16,325 bases of DNA from JANLQX01 sp043775075 (GCA_043775075.1 JAYVSS010000047.1:1-16325); one strand, 5' to 3'. Positions 8,496 through 15,449 are shown, numbered from the stretch's first letter. Notes: a model not told the origin generated them from the letters alone. Translations and numbers: made by a program.

Positions 8496-9374
8496 GTGCC
8501 GTTTCGCGTCGTTCACCGTACATCATATGTGTACGAATCAATTGTTTCGGCGTCCTATGGAACGATCTACCTACTCCCCCGCGAGACGCCGTCACAACGA
8601 GTCATAAGCGCGCATGTGGACGTCACGCCGCTGCCCGATTCGCTGAGCGAATGGACAGACTTTTTCGGCAATCGCGTGGCCAACTTCTCGCTGCTGACCG
8701 GCCACACCGAACTCAGCGTCACCACGACGAGCGTCGTCGACGTCACGAATCGTCAGCTTCCGGCATTCGGGACCGGCCCCACCTGGGAAGACGCCCGCGA
8801 ACTCGTGCATGGGTCTCTTGACCCAGAAATGTTGGACGCTCGACAGTTCGTATTGGAGTCCGCATCGGCCCCCACATCGTCCGCCGTGCACGCATATGCG
8901 GCGGGGTCATTTACGCCAGGTCGCCCGCTGGTCGACATACTCGGTGACCTGATGTCCCGCATCCACGGTGAGTTCACGTACAAGCCTGGCGTCACCGAAC
9001 TCGATACGAGTCCCGATGAACTCCTCACCCTCGGCGCCGGTGTCTGTCAGGACTTCGCTCATCTCCAAATTGCGTGCCTTCGCTCCCACGGCATTGCGGC
9101 GCGATACGTCAGCGGGTACCTCGAGACCTTTCCCCCTCCCGGTAGGGAAAAACTGCGCGGCGCCGATGTTTCCCATGCATGGGTCTCGGCCTACCTTCCG
9201 ACGATGGGCTGGGTCGATCTTGACCCGACCAACAATGTCTTCGTTGGCGATCGCCATATATGCACGGCCTGGGGGCGCGATTACTCCGACGTCTCACCGT
9301 TGCGCGGCGTGATCTTCACCGAAGCAAAAACCAACACTATGACGGTCAGCGTCGACGTATCCGCCGAACCGTAG
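8496..9374 (+). CDS. Transglutaminase family protein
   Basis: A 292-residue cytoplasmic protein with a bacterial transglutaminase N-region (about 1-80) and a transglutaminase-like core (about 150-250). The predicted catalytic triad is complete: C184 in GAGVCQDFAH, H227 in VSHAWVSAYL, and D243 in DLDPTN. Such proteins are usually peptidases or amidases rather than cross-linking enzymes; the substrate here is unknown. It is the second transglutaminase of the operon and lacks the DUF2126 extension of the first. The GTG start lies 15 bases after the preceding stop and gives the usual family N-terminus (MPFRVVHRTSYVYE). No Shine-Dalgarno is visible, so translation probably depends on coupling within the operon. 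In many genomes a proteasome-like (Anbu-type) peptidase gene follows at this point; none is found here. Confidence 0.9.
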   Translation: MPFRVVHRTSYVYESIVSASYGTIYLLPRETPSQRVISAHVDVTPLPDSLSEWTDFFGNRVANFSLLTGHTELSVTTTSVVDVTNRQLPAFGTGPTWEDARELVHGSLDPEMLDARQFVLESASAPTSSAVHAYAAGSFTPGRPLVDILGDLMSRIHGEFTYKPGVTELDTSPDELLTLGAGVCQDFAHLQIACLRSHGIAARYVSGYLETFPPPGREKLRGADVSHAWVSAYLPTMGWVDLDPTNNVFVGDRHICTAWGRDYSDVSPLRGVIFTEAKTNTMTVSVDVSAEP

Positions 9375-9447
9375 CTGCCGCTCCGATTCCCCCTTCTGAA
9401 CAGCAACGTAACGAAGAAGAAACACAGAAGTCGCCGACTAAGAAATC

Positions 9448-9756
9448 GTGACCAGTTTCGGAATCAACCTCGTGGCTTTCGGGGTAACCACCGTGGTGAT
9501 GGAGGCCAAGCCGGCATTGAACTCCGTCGAGGTGCTGTCGATCTTGAAGCCGTTCGGTCGAACCGGGTTTTTCGCTGACGTGTTCTCGCAGAAGTGGAGC
9601 GTCTTTCTGATTGTTCCTGTCGCTGCCGGCATTCGGGTCAACGTCGTTCGTCTCGAAGCGATGTTGGTGTGTGGTGTTCTCATCGGTCATGGGGCGCGGC
9701 GTTCGCCCTCGGTCAGGGCCGACGCAAACACCGACCCAGGCGCCGGGAGCCGATGA
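9448..9756 (+). CDS. Doubtful small hypothetical ORF
   Basis: An open frame of 102 codons starting with GTG, without a ribosome binding site. The first 80 residues are fairly hydrophobic, and the third codon positions are mostly G or C, as expected for a real gene here. Against this, overlapping minus-strand frames (9438-9683 and 9346-9690) are equally open, I recognise no family, and the last 20 residues look like random high-GC translation. No function can be given. It may be a species-specific small protein, a decayed gene, or no gene at all. Confidence 0.22.
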   Translation: MTSFGINLVAFGVTTVVMEAKPALNSVEVLSILKPFGRTGFFADVFSQKWSVFLIVPVAAGIRVNVVRLEAMLVCGVLIGHGARRSPSVRADANTDPGAGSR

Positions 9757-9780
9757 TGGGCTTTTATTGGAGACCCTGCC

Positions 9781-9786
9781 TAGATT
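9781..9786 (+). promoter_or_regulatory. Possible -10 box of a leaderless promoter for the SDR gene
   Basis: TAGATT fits the TANNNT actinobacterial -10 pattern and ends 6 bases before the ATG at 9793. Transcription would then begin at or next to the start codon. The lack of a ribosome binding site at normal distance fits a leaderless mRNA; the only GGAG-like sequence is more than 20 bases upstream. No convincing -35 box is seen at the expected spacing. Confidence 0.35.
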
Positions 9787-9792
9787 GTCGGC

Positions 9793-10584
9793 ATGTCTAT
9801 GGCCACGAACGAAGAGTACATTTCATGCTTCCGGCTCGACGGTCACGTCGCCGTAGTGACCGGCGCGGGTCGCGGAATCGGCGAGGGGATTGCCCTCGCG
9901 TTAGCCGGTGCTGGCGCTGATGTCGTGGTTACCGCTCGGCGGGCAAATGAAATCGAAGCGGTTGCGGAAAAGATTCGAGTGCTCGGCCGACGAGCCGTGG
10001 CGATTCCTGGCGACATGACGGATAGGGCGTTCGTCGAGCGCCTCGCCGATGAAGCGAAACAACAAATGGGCAAAGTAACGCTTTGGGTGAGCAACGCTGG
10101 CGGCGCCGATGACCGCACCCCGCGCGACCTCGTCGACATGCCGGATAGTCAGTGGGATTATCAAATTGCGCTGAACCTCTCCGCCGTCTTTACCGGCGCC
10201 CGCGCTGCAGCCCGGGTAATGGAGGAGGGAAGTTCAATCATCAACATTTCGTCCGGCGCAGCGTTGAAAGGATCCCCGAAGAATGGTCCGTACGCCGTGG
10301 CCAAGGCCGGGGTCAACAGTCTGACGAGCACGCTGTCACTGGAACTGGCATCGCGAGGAATTCGCGTCAATGGCGTGTCGCCCGGTCCGGTTCCGACCGA
10401 GGTCTTCGTCGAATTCTTCGGGGTCACCGAGGAAAACCTCCCGAGCCTGGCGAAGAAGCTTGCGATCCCGCTCGGACGGCTCGGTACGCCCGATGATGTC
10501 GCCTCGGCCGTGGTGTTCCTCGCCTCGCCCGCCGCCTCCTGGATCACCGGTCAGACCTTGAGCGTCAACGGTGGCAGTCGCTAG
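9793..10584 (+). CDS. Short-chain dehydrogenase/reductase (classical SDR family)
   Basis: A 263-residue NAD(P)-dependent oxidoreductase with a Rossmann fold, cytoplasmic. The cofactor-binding motif TGAGRGIG lies at 23-30 and NAG at 101-103. The catalytic set is N128, S154 (INISSGAA), Y167 and K171 (YAVAK), with normal spacing. The C-terminus has the usual SPGPVPTE and ITGQTLSVNGG segments. Length is typical for a classical SDR. R49 and R50 after the second beta strand may favour NADP(H), but this is a weak inference. The substrate cannot be read from the sequence; relatives act on 3-oxoacyl, steroid, sugar or alcohol substrates. The ATG at 9793 is the first start; a second ATG at 9799 is also possible. 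The gene stands alone between a 418-base spacer and the separately controlled transporter gene. Confidence 0.93.
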   Translation: MSMATNEEYISCFRLDGHVAVVTGAGRGIGEGIALALAGAGADVVVTARRANEIEAVAEKIRVLGRRAVAIPGDMTDRAFVERLADEAKQQMGKVTLWVSNAGGADDRTPRDLVDMPDSQWDYQIALNLSAVFTGARAAARVMEEGSSIINISSGAALKGSPKNGPYAVAKAGVNSLTSTLSLELASRGIRVNGVSPGPVPTEVFVEFFGVTEENLPSLAKKLAIPLGRLGTPDDVASAVVFLASPAASWITGQTLSVNGGSR

Positions 10585-10612
10585 CTCCCTGAGTCCGCAC
10601 TCCGGGTTTCAC

Positions 10613-10645
10613 GTTCACCTTCAGTTCGCCTTTCGTTCACCTTTC
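10613..10645 (+). promoter_or_regulatory. Putative PhoP box: three tandem 11-bp direct repeat units
   Basis: Three head-to-tail 11-base units: GTTCACCTTCA (10613-10623), GTTCGCCTTTC (10624-10634) and GTTCACCTTTC (10635-10645). The first seven bases of units 1 and 3 are exactly GTTCACC, and unit 2 differs by one base. This 11-base period with a conserved GTTCACC half and a looser four-base tail is the described structure of PhoP direct repeat units in Streptomyces. The box ends 16 bases before the transporter's GTG start, where it could overlap the -35 position. Binding by a phosphate-response regulator and the phosphate-starvation signal are inferred. Confidence 0.7.
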
Positions 10646-10661
10646 CTGCGAACATACAGCG

Positions 10662-11900
10662 GTGAATCACGCTGACGAGGTCGCCGTCGAACGACCCCGG
10701 AGCGCCTTGTCGATCCCCAACTTCCGGTTCTTGTGGGCCAACAACATTGCGTTCTTCCTCGTCGCCAACGCCGAACGGTTTGTCTATGGATGGCTCGTTC
10801 TCGAAGGCCTCAAACTCGGCGAACGAGAGCAGGGCTTCATCGTTTTCACGCTCGGCCTTCCAACCGTTCTGTTCACCCTGCAGGCCGGCGTGTGGGCCGA
10901 CCGCCTCGATCGGCGACGACTCCTCATGACGACCCAGCTCGGGGGTGCGGCGATCATGGCCGTGACCGCCGTGTTCGTCGGGACCGGCCGGGCGACGTTC
11001 GGGTGGATTGCCGTAGCTTCGCTCATCGCCGGAACGGCCTCGGCCGTGGGCTCGCCAGTGCGTTCATCGATGATCTCGGCGATCGTCCCGAAGCAGCAGT
11101 TGTTCAGCGCCATCGCCATCAATGCGCTGGCCATGACATCGTCGATGATTCTCGGACCGGTGCTCGCCCGCGCCGTTGGTGCACAGTTCGGCATCGAGGG
11201 TGCGTTCTGGTTCCAGGCCGGCCTGATGATCATCGGTATCGGGTTCCTCCGAAAACTCCGCCTTCCTCCGCCAGCCGTACGCGGTCCGAAGCGGTCGGTG
11301 CGAACCGAGACGCTCGAAGCGGTTCGTCATGTGTGGCATGACCACAACCTCCGCACGCTGTTCGGGCTCTTGATGCTGGCGAGCGTCACCATCAACCCGG
11401 CGGTCATGGTCACGGCGCAGGTGCACGTCAAGGAAGCGCTCGGACGAGACGCCGGTGACTCCGCTCTTACCCTCGCCTGTATGGGTGTTGGCATCGCTAT
11501 CACGTCGTTGATCCTCATCCGCAAGGGTGACATGGCGAACAAGGGGATGCTGTTCCAGCGGGCCGTCATCATGGGCTCGACGATGACGTTCCTCATGGGC
11601 CGCTCCAACACGTTCACGATGATGTTGATCGTGTCGCTCTTCATGGGCCTTGCCGGCGGGTTCTACATCAACATGAACCAGGGACTCATCCAGTCGAGCA
11701 CCCCGCAGGCACTCATGGGCCGGGTGATGGGACTCTTCGTCCTCACCCAGGCCGGCTTCATGCCCATCGGCGCCATCGCCCTCGGCTTCATCGCCCACCG
11801 CTTCAGCTCCGGCATCGCCATCAGCGGCGCTGGAGCCGTCGCCTGGGTGATCTTCGTCCTCGTCTACATCCGCAACGCCGATCTCCGCCGTCTCAGCTGA
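10662..11900 (+). CDS. Major facilitator superfamily (MFS) transporter
   Basis: A 412-residue inner-membrane protein with about 12 hydrophobic segments. The loop between helices 2 and 3 carries the MFS signature GVWADRLDRRRLL (76-88). The overall pattern, with N-terminal NFRFLWANNIAFFLVANA, resembles the EntS/MFS_3 type of proton-driven exporters; the substrate is unknown. The GTG start has no ribosome binding site. The sequence between the PhoP-type repeats and the GTG is only 16 bases, which suggests a leaderless or nearly leaderless transcript whose promoter is controlled through the repeats. The gene converges on livF with 21 bases between the stop codons. Family assignment is firm; a role in the phosphate response is inferred from the upstream repeats only. 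Confidence 0.9.
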   Translation: MNHADEVAVERPRSALSIPNFRFLWANNIAFFLVANAERFVYGWLVLEGLKLGEREQGFIVFTLGLPTVLFTLQAGVWADRLDRRRLLMTTQLGGAAIMAVTAVFVGTGRATFGWIAVASLIAGTASAVGSPVRSSMISAIVPKQQLFSAIAINALAMTSSMILGPVLARAVGAQFGIEGAFWFQAGLMIIGIGFLRKLRLPPPAVRGPKRSVRTETLEAVRHVWHDHNLRTLFGLLMLASVTINPAVMVTAQVHVKEALGRDAGDSALTLACMGVGIAITSLILIRKGDMANKGMLFQRAVIMGSTMTFLMGRSNTFTMMLIVSLFMGLAGGFYINMNQGLIQSSTPQALMGRVMGLFVLTQAGFMPIGAIALGFIAHRFSSGIAISGAGAVAWVIFVLVYIRNADLRRLS

Positions 11901-11921
11901 GAGAACACGCTCTACTCGAGC

Positions 11922-12620
11922 TCATCCGCCGAGGTAGCTGCTCTCCAGCAGATGGGGGTTGTCGCGCAGGTGCGCGGCGGTGCCCTCGAGGACGAGATTG
12001 CCGTGGCTGAGCACGTAGGCACGGTCGGCCACTTCCAGCGCAAGATGCACGTGCTGCTCCACGAGAAGAATCCCGGTACCACTCTTCGCGGCGATAGAGC
12101 GCAGCACCGGCAGCAAGCGCTCCACGATGATGGGGGCCAGGCCGAGACTCATCTCGTCAACCATCAGCAGCTTCGGGCGAACCGTAAGCGCGCGGGCAAC
12201 CGCGAGCATCTGTTGTTCGCCGCCGGACAGCAGTCCGGCACGACGATCCATCAGCGCTTCCAGCGCCGGGAAATACTCGAGTGCCTCGTTCAGCGCTGAC
12301 GATCCGCGCTTGGCCTTCAACCGCAGGTTCTCTCGGACCGTCAGTTGGAAGAAGAGGCTACGGTCCTCCGGAACGTGCGCGAGACCCTCGCGGGCGACGA
12401 GGTGCGGACGTCGGCCTTTGATCGATTTCCCGAGCACCGTGATGTCCCCCGAAAGAATCGGGTTCAATGCCGACGTGGTCAGCAACGTGGTCGTCTTGCC
12501 GGCGCCGTTCGGACCGAGCAGCGCAACCACCTCACCTTCGTCGACGTGCAAGTTGAGATCGCGGACGACAGGCACACCGTGGTAACCCGTCGACATGTCG
12601 CTGATGGTGAGAAGGCTCAT
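11922..12620 (-). CDS. livF: Branched-chain amino acid-type ABC transporter ATPase LivF
   Basis: A 232-residue cytoplasmic ATPase subunit of a LivFGHMK-type importer. Walker A GPNGAGKT is at 36-43, the ABC signature LSGGEQQ at 131-137, Walker B LLMVDE at 151-156 with catalytic E156, and the switch histidine at H190 in VEQH. PEDRSLFFQLTVREN (85-99) matches the LivF version of the Q-loop region. Length is typical. The ATG overlaps the livG stop by four bases (ATGA at 12620-12617), so translation is likely coupled. It is the last gene of the operon. The substrate may be branched-chain amino acids, or another amino acid, amide or urea; this transporter family is broad. Confidence 0.94.
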   Translation of the reverse strand: MSLLTISDMSTGYHGVPVVRDLNLHVDEGEVVALLGPNGAGKTTTLLTTSALNPILSGDITVLGKSIKGRRPHLVAREGLAHVPEDRSLFFQLTVRENLRLKAKRGSSALNEALEYFPALEALMDRRAGLLSGGEQQMLAVARALTVRPKLLMVDEMSLGLAPIIVERLLPVLRSIAAKSGTGILLVEQHVHLALEVADRAYVLSHGNLVLEGTAAHLRDNPHLLESSYLGG

Positions 12621-13390
12621 GATGTCGGACCACTTCCCTGCTCGTCGCGCGCTGACTGACCGAGGTAGGCGGCGATCACCCGAGGGTCGCGCTTGACTTC
12701 CGCCGGTGTGCCCTCGGCGATCTTCATCCCGAACTCGATAACGTAGATGTAGTCGCAGGTGCTGAGCACCAAGCCCATGTCATGGTCGACGAGGAACACG
12801 CTTGTGCCCGAGTCGACGATGTCGCGAAGGCTGCTCCCGAGTTGCACGCTCTCCTGGGTGTCGAGGCCCGCCGCCGGCTCGTCCATGCAGAGCAGCTTCG
12901 GACGCGTGGCCAGCGCCCGAGCGGCGGAGACCAACTTCCGCTGCCCCTGACTGATCTCGTTCGGCTTCTTCTTGGCCAGGTCACGGATAGCGAGAACGTC
13001 CATCGCCAGTTGAACGTCTTGGCGTTCTCGATGTCTGCTCGGCGCCACAATGTCGAGCAGAAAGTTCTTTGCCGTCTGCTTGTCGGCAGCGACAAAAAGG
13101 TTCTCCTCCACCGTCAGGTCATCGAAAAGTTCGAGCGACTGCCACGTCCGTCCGAGCCCCAAACCGGCCCGTTTGTGGACCGGCATATGGGTGATGTCGT
13201 GGCCGTCGAAGTCGATGCGACCGGTGGTGGGGACGAAGCCGGTGATGCCGTCGATGAAGGTCGTCTTCCCCGCACCGTTCGGCCCGATTAAGCCGATGAG
13301 CGAGCCCTCCGGCACGGCGAAGTCGACCTCGTTCACGGCCCGCAGGCCGCCGAAGGTGACCGACATCTGGGAGGTTCGCAACAGGCTCAT
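12617..13390 (-). CDS. livG: Branched-chain amino acid-type ABC transporter ATPase LivG
   Basis: A 257-residue ATPase subunit that pairs with LivF. Walker A GPNGAGKT is at 36-43, the Q-loop at Q84 in GRTWQSLELF, the signature in the variant form ISQGQRK (146-152; LSYGQ is more usual), Walker B LLCMDE at 166-171, and the switch histidine at H203 in VDHD. The LivG-type C-terminus (EFGMKIAEGTPAEV, then AYLG) is present. The start at 13390 is chosen because GGAGGG lies 9 bases upstream and the product aligns with the family; an in-frame GTG at 13417 would add nine unexpected residues. The first nine codons are nearly repeated just upstream (13416-13443). The stop overlaps the livF start. Confidence 0.93.
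   Translation of the reverse strand: MSLLRTSQMSVTFGGLRAVNEVDFAVPEGSLIGLIGPNGAGKTTFIDGITGFVPTTGRIDFDGHDITHMPVHKRAGLGLGRTWQSLELFDDLTVEENLFVAADKQTAKNFLLDIVAPSRHRERQDVQLAMDVLAIRDLAKKKPNEISQGQRKLVSAARALATRPKLLCMDEPAAGLDTQESVQLGSSLRDIVDSGTSVFLVDHDMGLVLSTCDYIYVIEFGMKIAEGTPAEVKRDPRVIAAYLGQSARDEQGSGPTS
13363..13390 (-). repeat. 28-bp imperfect direct repeat, copy 1 (start of livG)
   Basis: This copy forms the first nine codons of livG plus one base. It matches 13416-13443 at 25 of 28 positions, in the same orientation, with a 53-base period. The three differences fall in codons 3, 5 and 8 (Leu synonym, Arg/Gln, Gln/His). Confidence 0.85.
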
Positions 13391-13443
13391 AAAAGACTGC
13401 CCTCCGTCGTGGCCCACATGTGGGAGGTTTGCAACAAGCTCAT
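13387..13443 (-). CDS. Possible 18-codon coupling mini-ORF between livHM and livG
   Basis: An ATG at 13443 overlaps the permease stop (ATGA), and the frame reads MSLLQTSHMWATTEGSLL to a TGA at 13389-13387, which itself overlaps the livG ATG (ATGA). Its first nine codons are a near-copy of the livG start. It has no clear ribosome binding site of its own and could be translated only by ribosomes finishing the permease. It may hand ribosomes on to livG, or may simply be debris of a small duplication. The same frame is open far upstream within the permease gene, so being open is not evidence by itself. Confidence 0.3.
   Translation of the reverse strand: MSLLQTSHMWATTEGSLL
13400..13405 (-). promoter_or_regulatory. 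Ribosome binding site for livG
   Basis: On the minus strand this reads GGAGGG, 9 bases before the ATG at 13390. It decides the livG start over the in-frame GTG at 13417. It lies inside the 18-codon mini-ORF that ends at livG. Confidence 0.7.
13416..13443 (-). repeat. 28-bp imperfect direct repeat, copy 2 (end of the permease gene)
   Basis: This copy starts with an ATG that overlaps the TGA of the LivH-LivM gene. It repeats the coding start of livG, giving MSLLQTSHM against MSLLRTSQM. The similarity does not extend into the bases upstream of either ATG. Confidence 0.85.
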
Positions 13444-15449
13444 TGGGCGTCCACGGCGAGTCCGCTCGGGCTCGACAGGGTTTCCGCCGCTCGACGTTCC
13501 TTTTTGAGTCGCTTCTCCGCCGCCTGGGCGCGGAATGCCCCGGCGATTCCTTCCGGGTTCTGGATCGCCGTGAAGATCAGCAGCACCCCGCCGATATAGA
13601 ACTCCCACTTTCCGAGCGACCCGATGACACGGGTCATGGTGAAGAACGCGACGCCTGATGATCCGACGATTCCGGCCGTAACGGCACCACTCACGCTGGT
13701 GATACCACCGAGGTACGCCACGGCAAGTGCGGCAAGCGATGCAATAGTTCCGTAGGAGACGTCGGAAACCGAGCCGAACCGGTAGCCGATCAGACAACCG
13801 CCGATTCCGGCGATGAACGACGATACGGCGAAGACCATCATCTTGCCGTTGGCGACGTTGATGCCGATGGCACTCGCGGCGCGTTCGTTCGAGCGGATGG
13901 CCAGCATTCGCCGACCGGTCGAGCTCTTGCGAAGGTTGGAGACAAGGACGCAAAGAATGAGCACCACGACCACCAGGAAGATCCCGAAGATCGGTCTCGA
14001 TGATTTGTTGCCGAGTATCAAGCCGAAGTCCCATCCACCGATCTTCGGATTCGGAACCTTGGCTCCTGCGGTCTTGGTATCGCCGATGAAGTCGGGATTC
14101 TTGAACAAGAACTCCGCAACGGTGAGGCCGCCGGCGAGCGTGATGATGGCGAGGTTGGTTCCTCGAACCCGCAAGGCGGGTAGCCCGACGAGGAGACCGA
14201 ATGCCGTCGCCACCAACGCGGCAAGCAGCGGTGCGATCGGAAACGGAATCTCCCACCGGACCGCCAGCTTGGACAGCGTGAACCCGGCCACGCCGGCAAA
14301 GGCCATCTGCGCCAGCGACGTCTGACCGCCGAAACCGGTGAGAACGACCAGAGAGAGCGCCAACACGATGGCGATCAGCGTCGTCATAATCGCACCACGC
14401 CACAGCGGCCCGAGGAACAGCAAACCGGCGATCGCTAGAGCTGCGGGCATGAGCGCGGTAAATGGCGTCATCCTCGCCGGGGGTACCTCCGGAAGTTTCC
14501 AGTTGTCGACGCTGCCACGGTCGGGCAAGCGTTCGCCCATCGCCACCATCGAGATGATGATCACGATGAACGGAAGACCTTCACGGGCTCCGTATTTCGG
14601 GAACCACGTGAGGTCGTTCTGGAGCTTCGTGAACACCGATTGGATCATGCCGATCGCCATGCCGACGGCGACGGTCGGAAGCGGTCGCTTGAATTCGCCG
14701 ATCAACGCCGCACCCACAGCAGGAATGAGGAAGGCGAAGGTCAGCACCGTGGTGTTGAGGGCAATCATCGGTGCCGCCAGGATGGCCACCAGACCGCCGA
14801 CCACCGAAGCGATGACGAAGCTTGCGCCGGCCATCAGATCCGGGGAGAAGCCGAGCAGAACGGCTCCCTTCTCGTTCTCGGCCGCCGCGCGGGTGATCAA
14901 GCCGATGCGGGTGAAACGAAAGATTGCCCACAACGCAGCAGCCATGACCAGAACGATGAAGGCGAGCCACAAACCATCGCGCGGTACCGTCAGACCAGAA
15001 GCAATCGATACGGGTTCTCTCGGAAGGATGCTCGGGACACGAAAAACGGTGGTGTCGCCGAAACGGCCCCGAACGAGATCCATGAGCAGGATTACCAACC
15101 CGACGCTCGCCACGACACGGGCGAGCGCCGGGGCTTTTCGCAGCGGCCGGAACACCAGCAGATAGACAATTAGTCCTAACGCCGCGGCAGTCGCCATGGC
15201 GAGAAGGAACCCCCACCGGAACCCGACGTCGCGACCGAAGTGGTAGCGCGCCGGGAGCCCGGGAAGGGGAAACGGGTACTCGCCCTTTCGAAGGTCTCCG
15301 TAGACGAACGCCGTCCACATAGCCATACCGCCATAGGCGAAGTTCACGATGCCCGAGCCCTGGTAGGTAATAACCAACCCGAGGCCGAACGCCGCGATAA
15401 TTGCCGCCGCTCCGCTACCGAGCAGCAAATAGAAGACGTAGTCGGTCAC
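13440..15449 (-). CDS. Fused LivH-LivM permease of a branched-chain amino acid-type ABC transporter
   Basis: A 669-residue inner-membrane protein joining both permease subunits in one chain. The LivH half (about 1-300) shows GLGLVITYQGSGIVNFAYGG (22-41), then FTRIGLITRAAAENEKGAVLLGF. The LivM half (about 335-640) shows LTGFGGQTSLAQMAFAGVAG, then GLPALRVRGTNLAIITLAGG and a STGRRMLAIRSNERAASAIG coupling-type loop. Both halves are rich in membrane helices, and a polar, charged tail ends the protein. Separate LivH and LivM are about 290-310 and 330-420 residues, so this is a full fusion rather than a chimera of fragments. The GTG start at 15449 has no visible ribosome binding site and lies 43 bases after the receptor gene. 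The substrate is determined by the receptor and remains unknown. Confidence 0.93.
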   Translation of the reverse strand: MTDYVFYLLLGSGAAAIIAAFGLGLVITYQGSGIVNFAYGGMAMWTAFVYGDLRKGEYPFPLPGLPARYHFGRDVGFRWGFLLAMATAAALGLIVYLLVFRPLRKAPALARVVASVGLVILLMDLVRGRFGDTTVFRVPSILPREPVSIASGLTVPRDGLWLAFIVLVMAAALWAIFRFTRIGLITRAAAENEKGAVLLGFSPDLMAGASFVIASVVGGLVAILAAPMIALNTTVLTFAFLIPAVGAALIGEFKRPLPTVAVGMAIGMIQSVFTKLQNDLTWFPKYGAREGLPFIVIIISMVAMGERLPDRGSVDNWKLPEVPPARMTPFTALMPAALAIAGLLFLGPLWRGAIMTTLIAIVLALSLVVLTGFGGQTSLAQMAFAGVAGFTLSKLAVRWEIPFPIAPLLAALVATAFGLLVGLPALRVRGTNLAIITLAGGLTVAEFLFKNPDFIGDTKTAGAKVPNPKIGGWDFGLILGNKSSRPIFGIFLVVVVLILCVLVSNLRKSSTGRRMLAIRSNERAASAIGINVANGKMMVFAVSSFIAGIGGCLIGYRFGSVSDVSYGTIASLAALAVAYLGGITSVSGAVTAGIVGSSGVAFFTMTRVIGSLGKWEFYIGGVLLIFTAIQNPEGIAGAFRAQAAEKRLKKERRAAETLSSPSGLAVDAQ

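Larger units (their letters stand above)
9375..9792. other. Gene-poor spacer between the ATP-grasp/transglutaminase operon and the SDR gene
   Basis: These 418 bases contain no gene I recognise. Open frames of 81-114 codons exist on both strands, which is common by chance in high-GC DNA. I see no stem-loop followed by a T-run that would serve as a terminator for the upstream operon, no tRNA-like structure, and no clear repeat. The rightmost 35 bases probably contain the promoter of the following dehydrogenase gene. Confidence 0.5.

Noticed and set aside
8501..8517. GTTTCGC followed by GTTCACC near the start of the second transglutaminase, resembling PhoP units
   Set aside because: The spacing is 10 rather than 11 bases, one unit is poor, and both lie inside the coding sequence after the start codon.
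9438..9683. 81-codon minus-strand open frame in the spacer
   Set aside because: Its third codon positions coincide with those of the + strand frame, so openness and GC bias cannot tell them apart; no family or ribosome site supports it.
11891..11902. Perfect 12-base palindrome TCTCAGCTGAGA at the junction of the converging transporter and livF genes
   Set aside because: It has no loop and no T-run on either side, and ten of its bases are codons and stop of the transporter gene; it is too weak to call a terminator.
13387..14403. 338-codon minus-strand open frame overlapping the LivM half
   Set aside because: Arg-rich off-frame reading of the permease gene. Only its last 18 codons, after the permease stop, are considered further as the mini-ORF.
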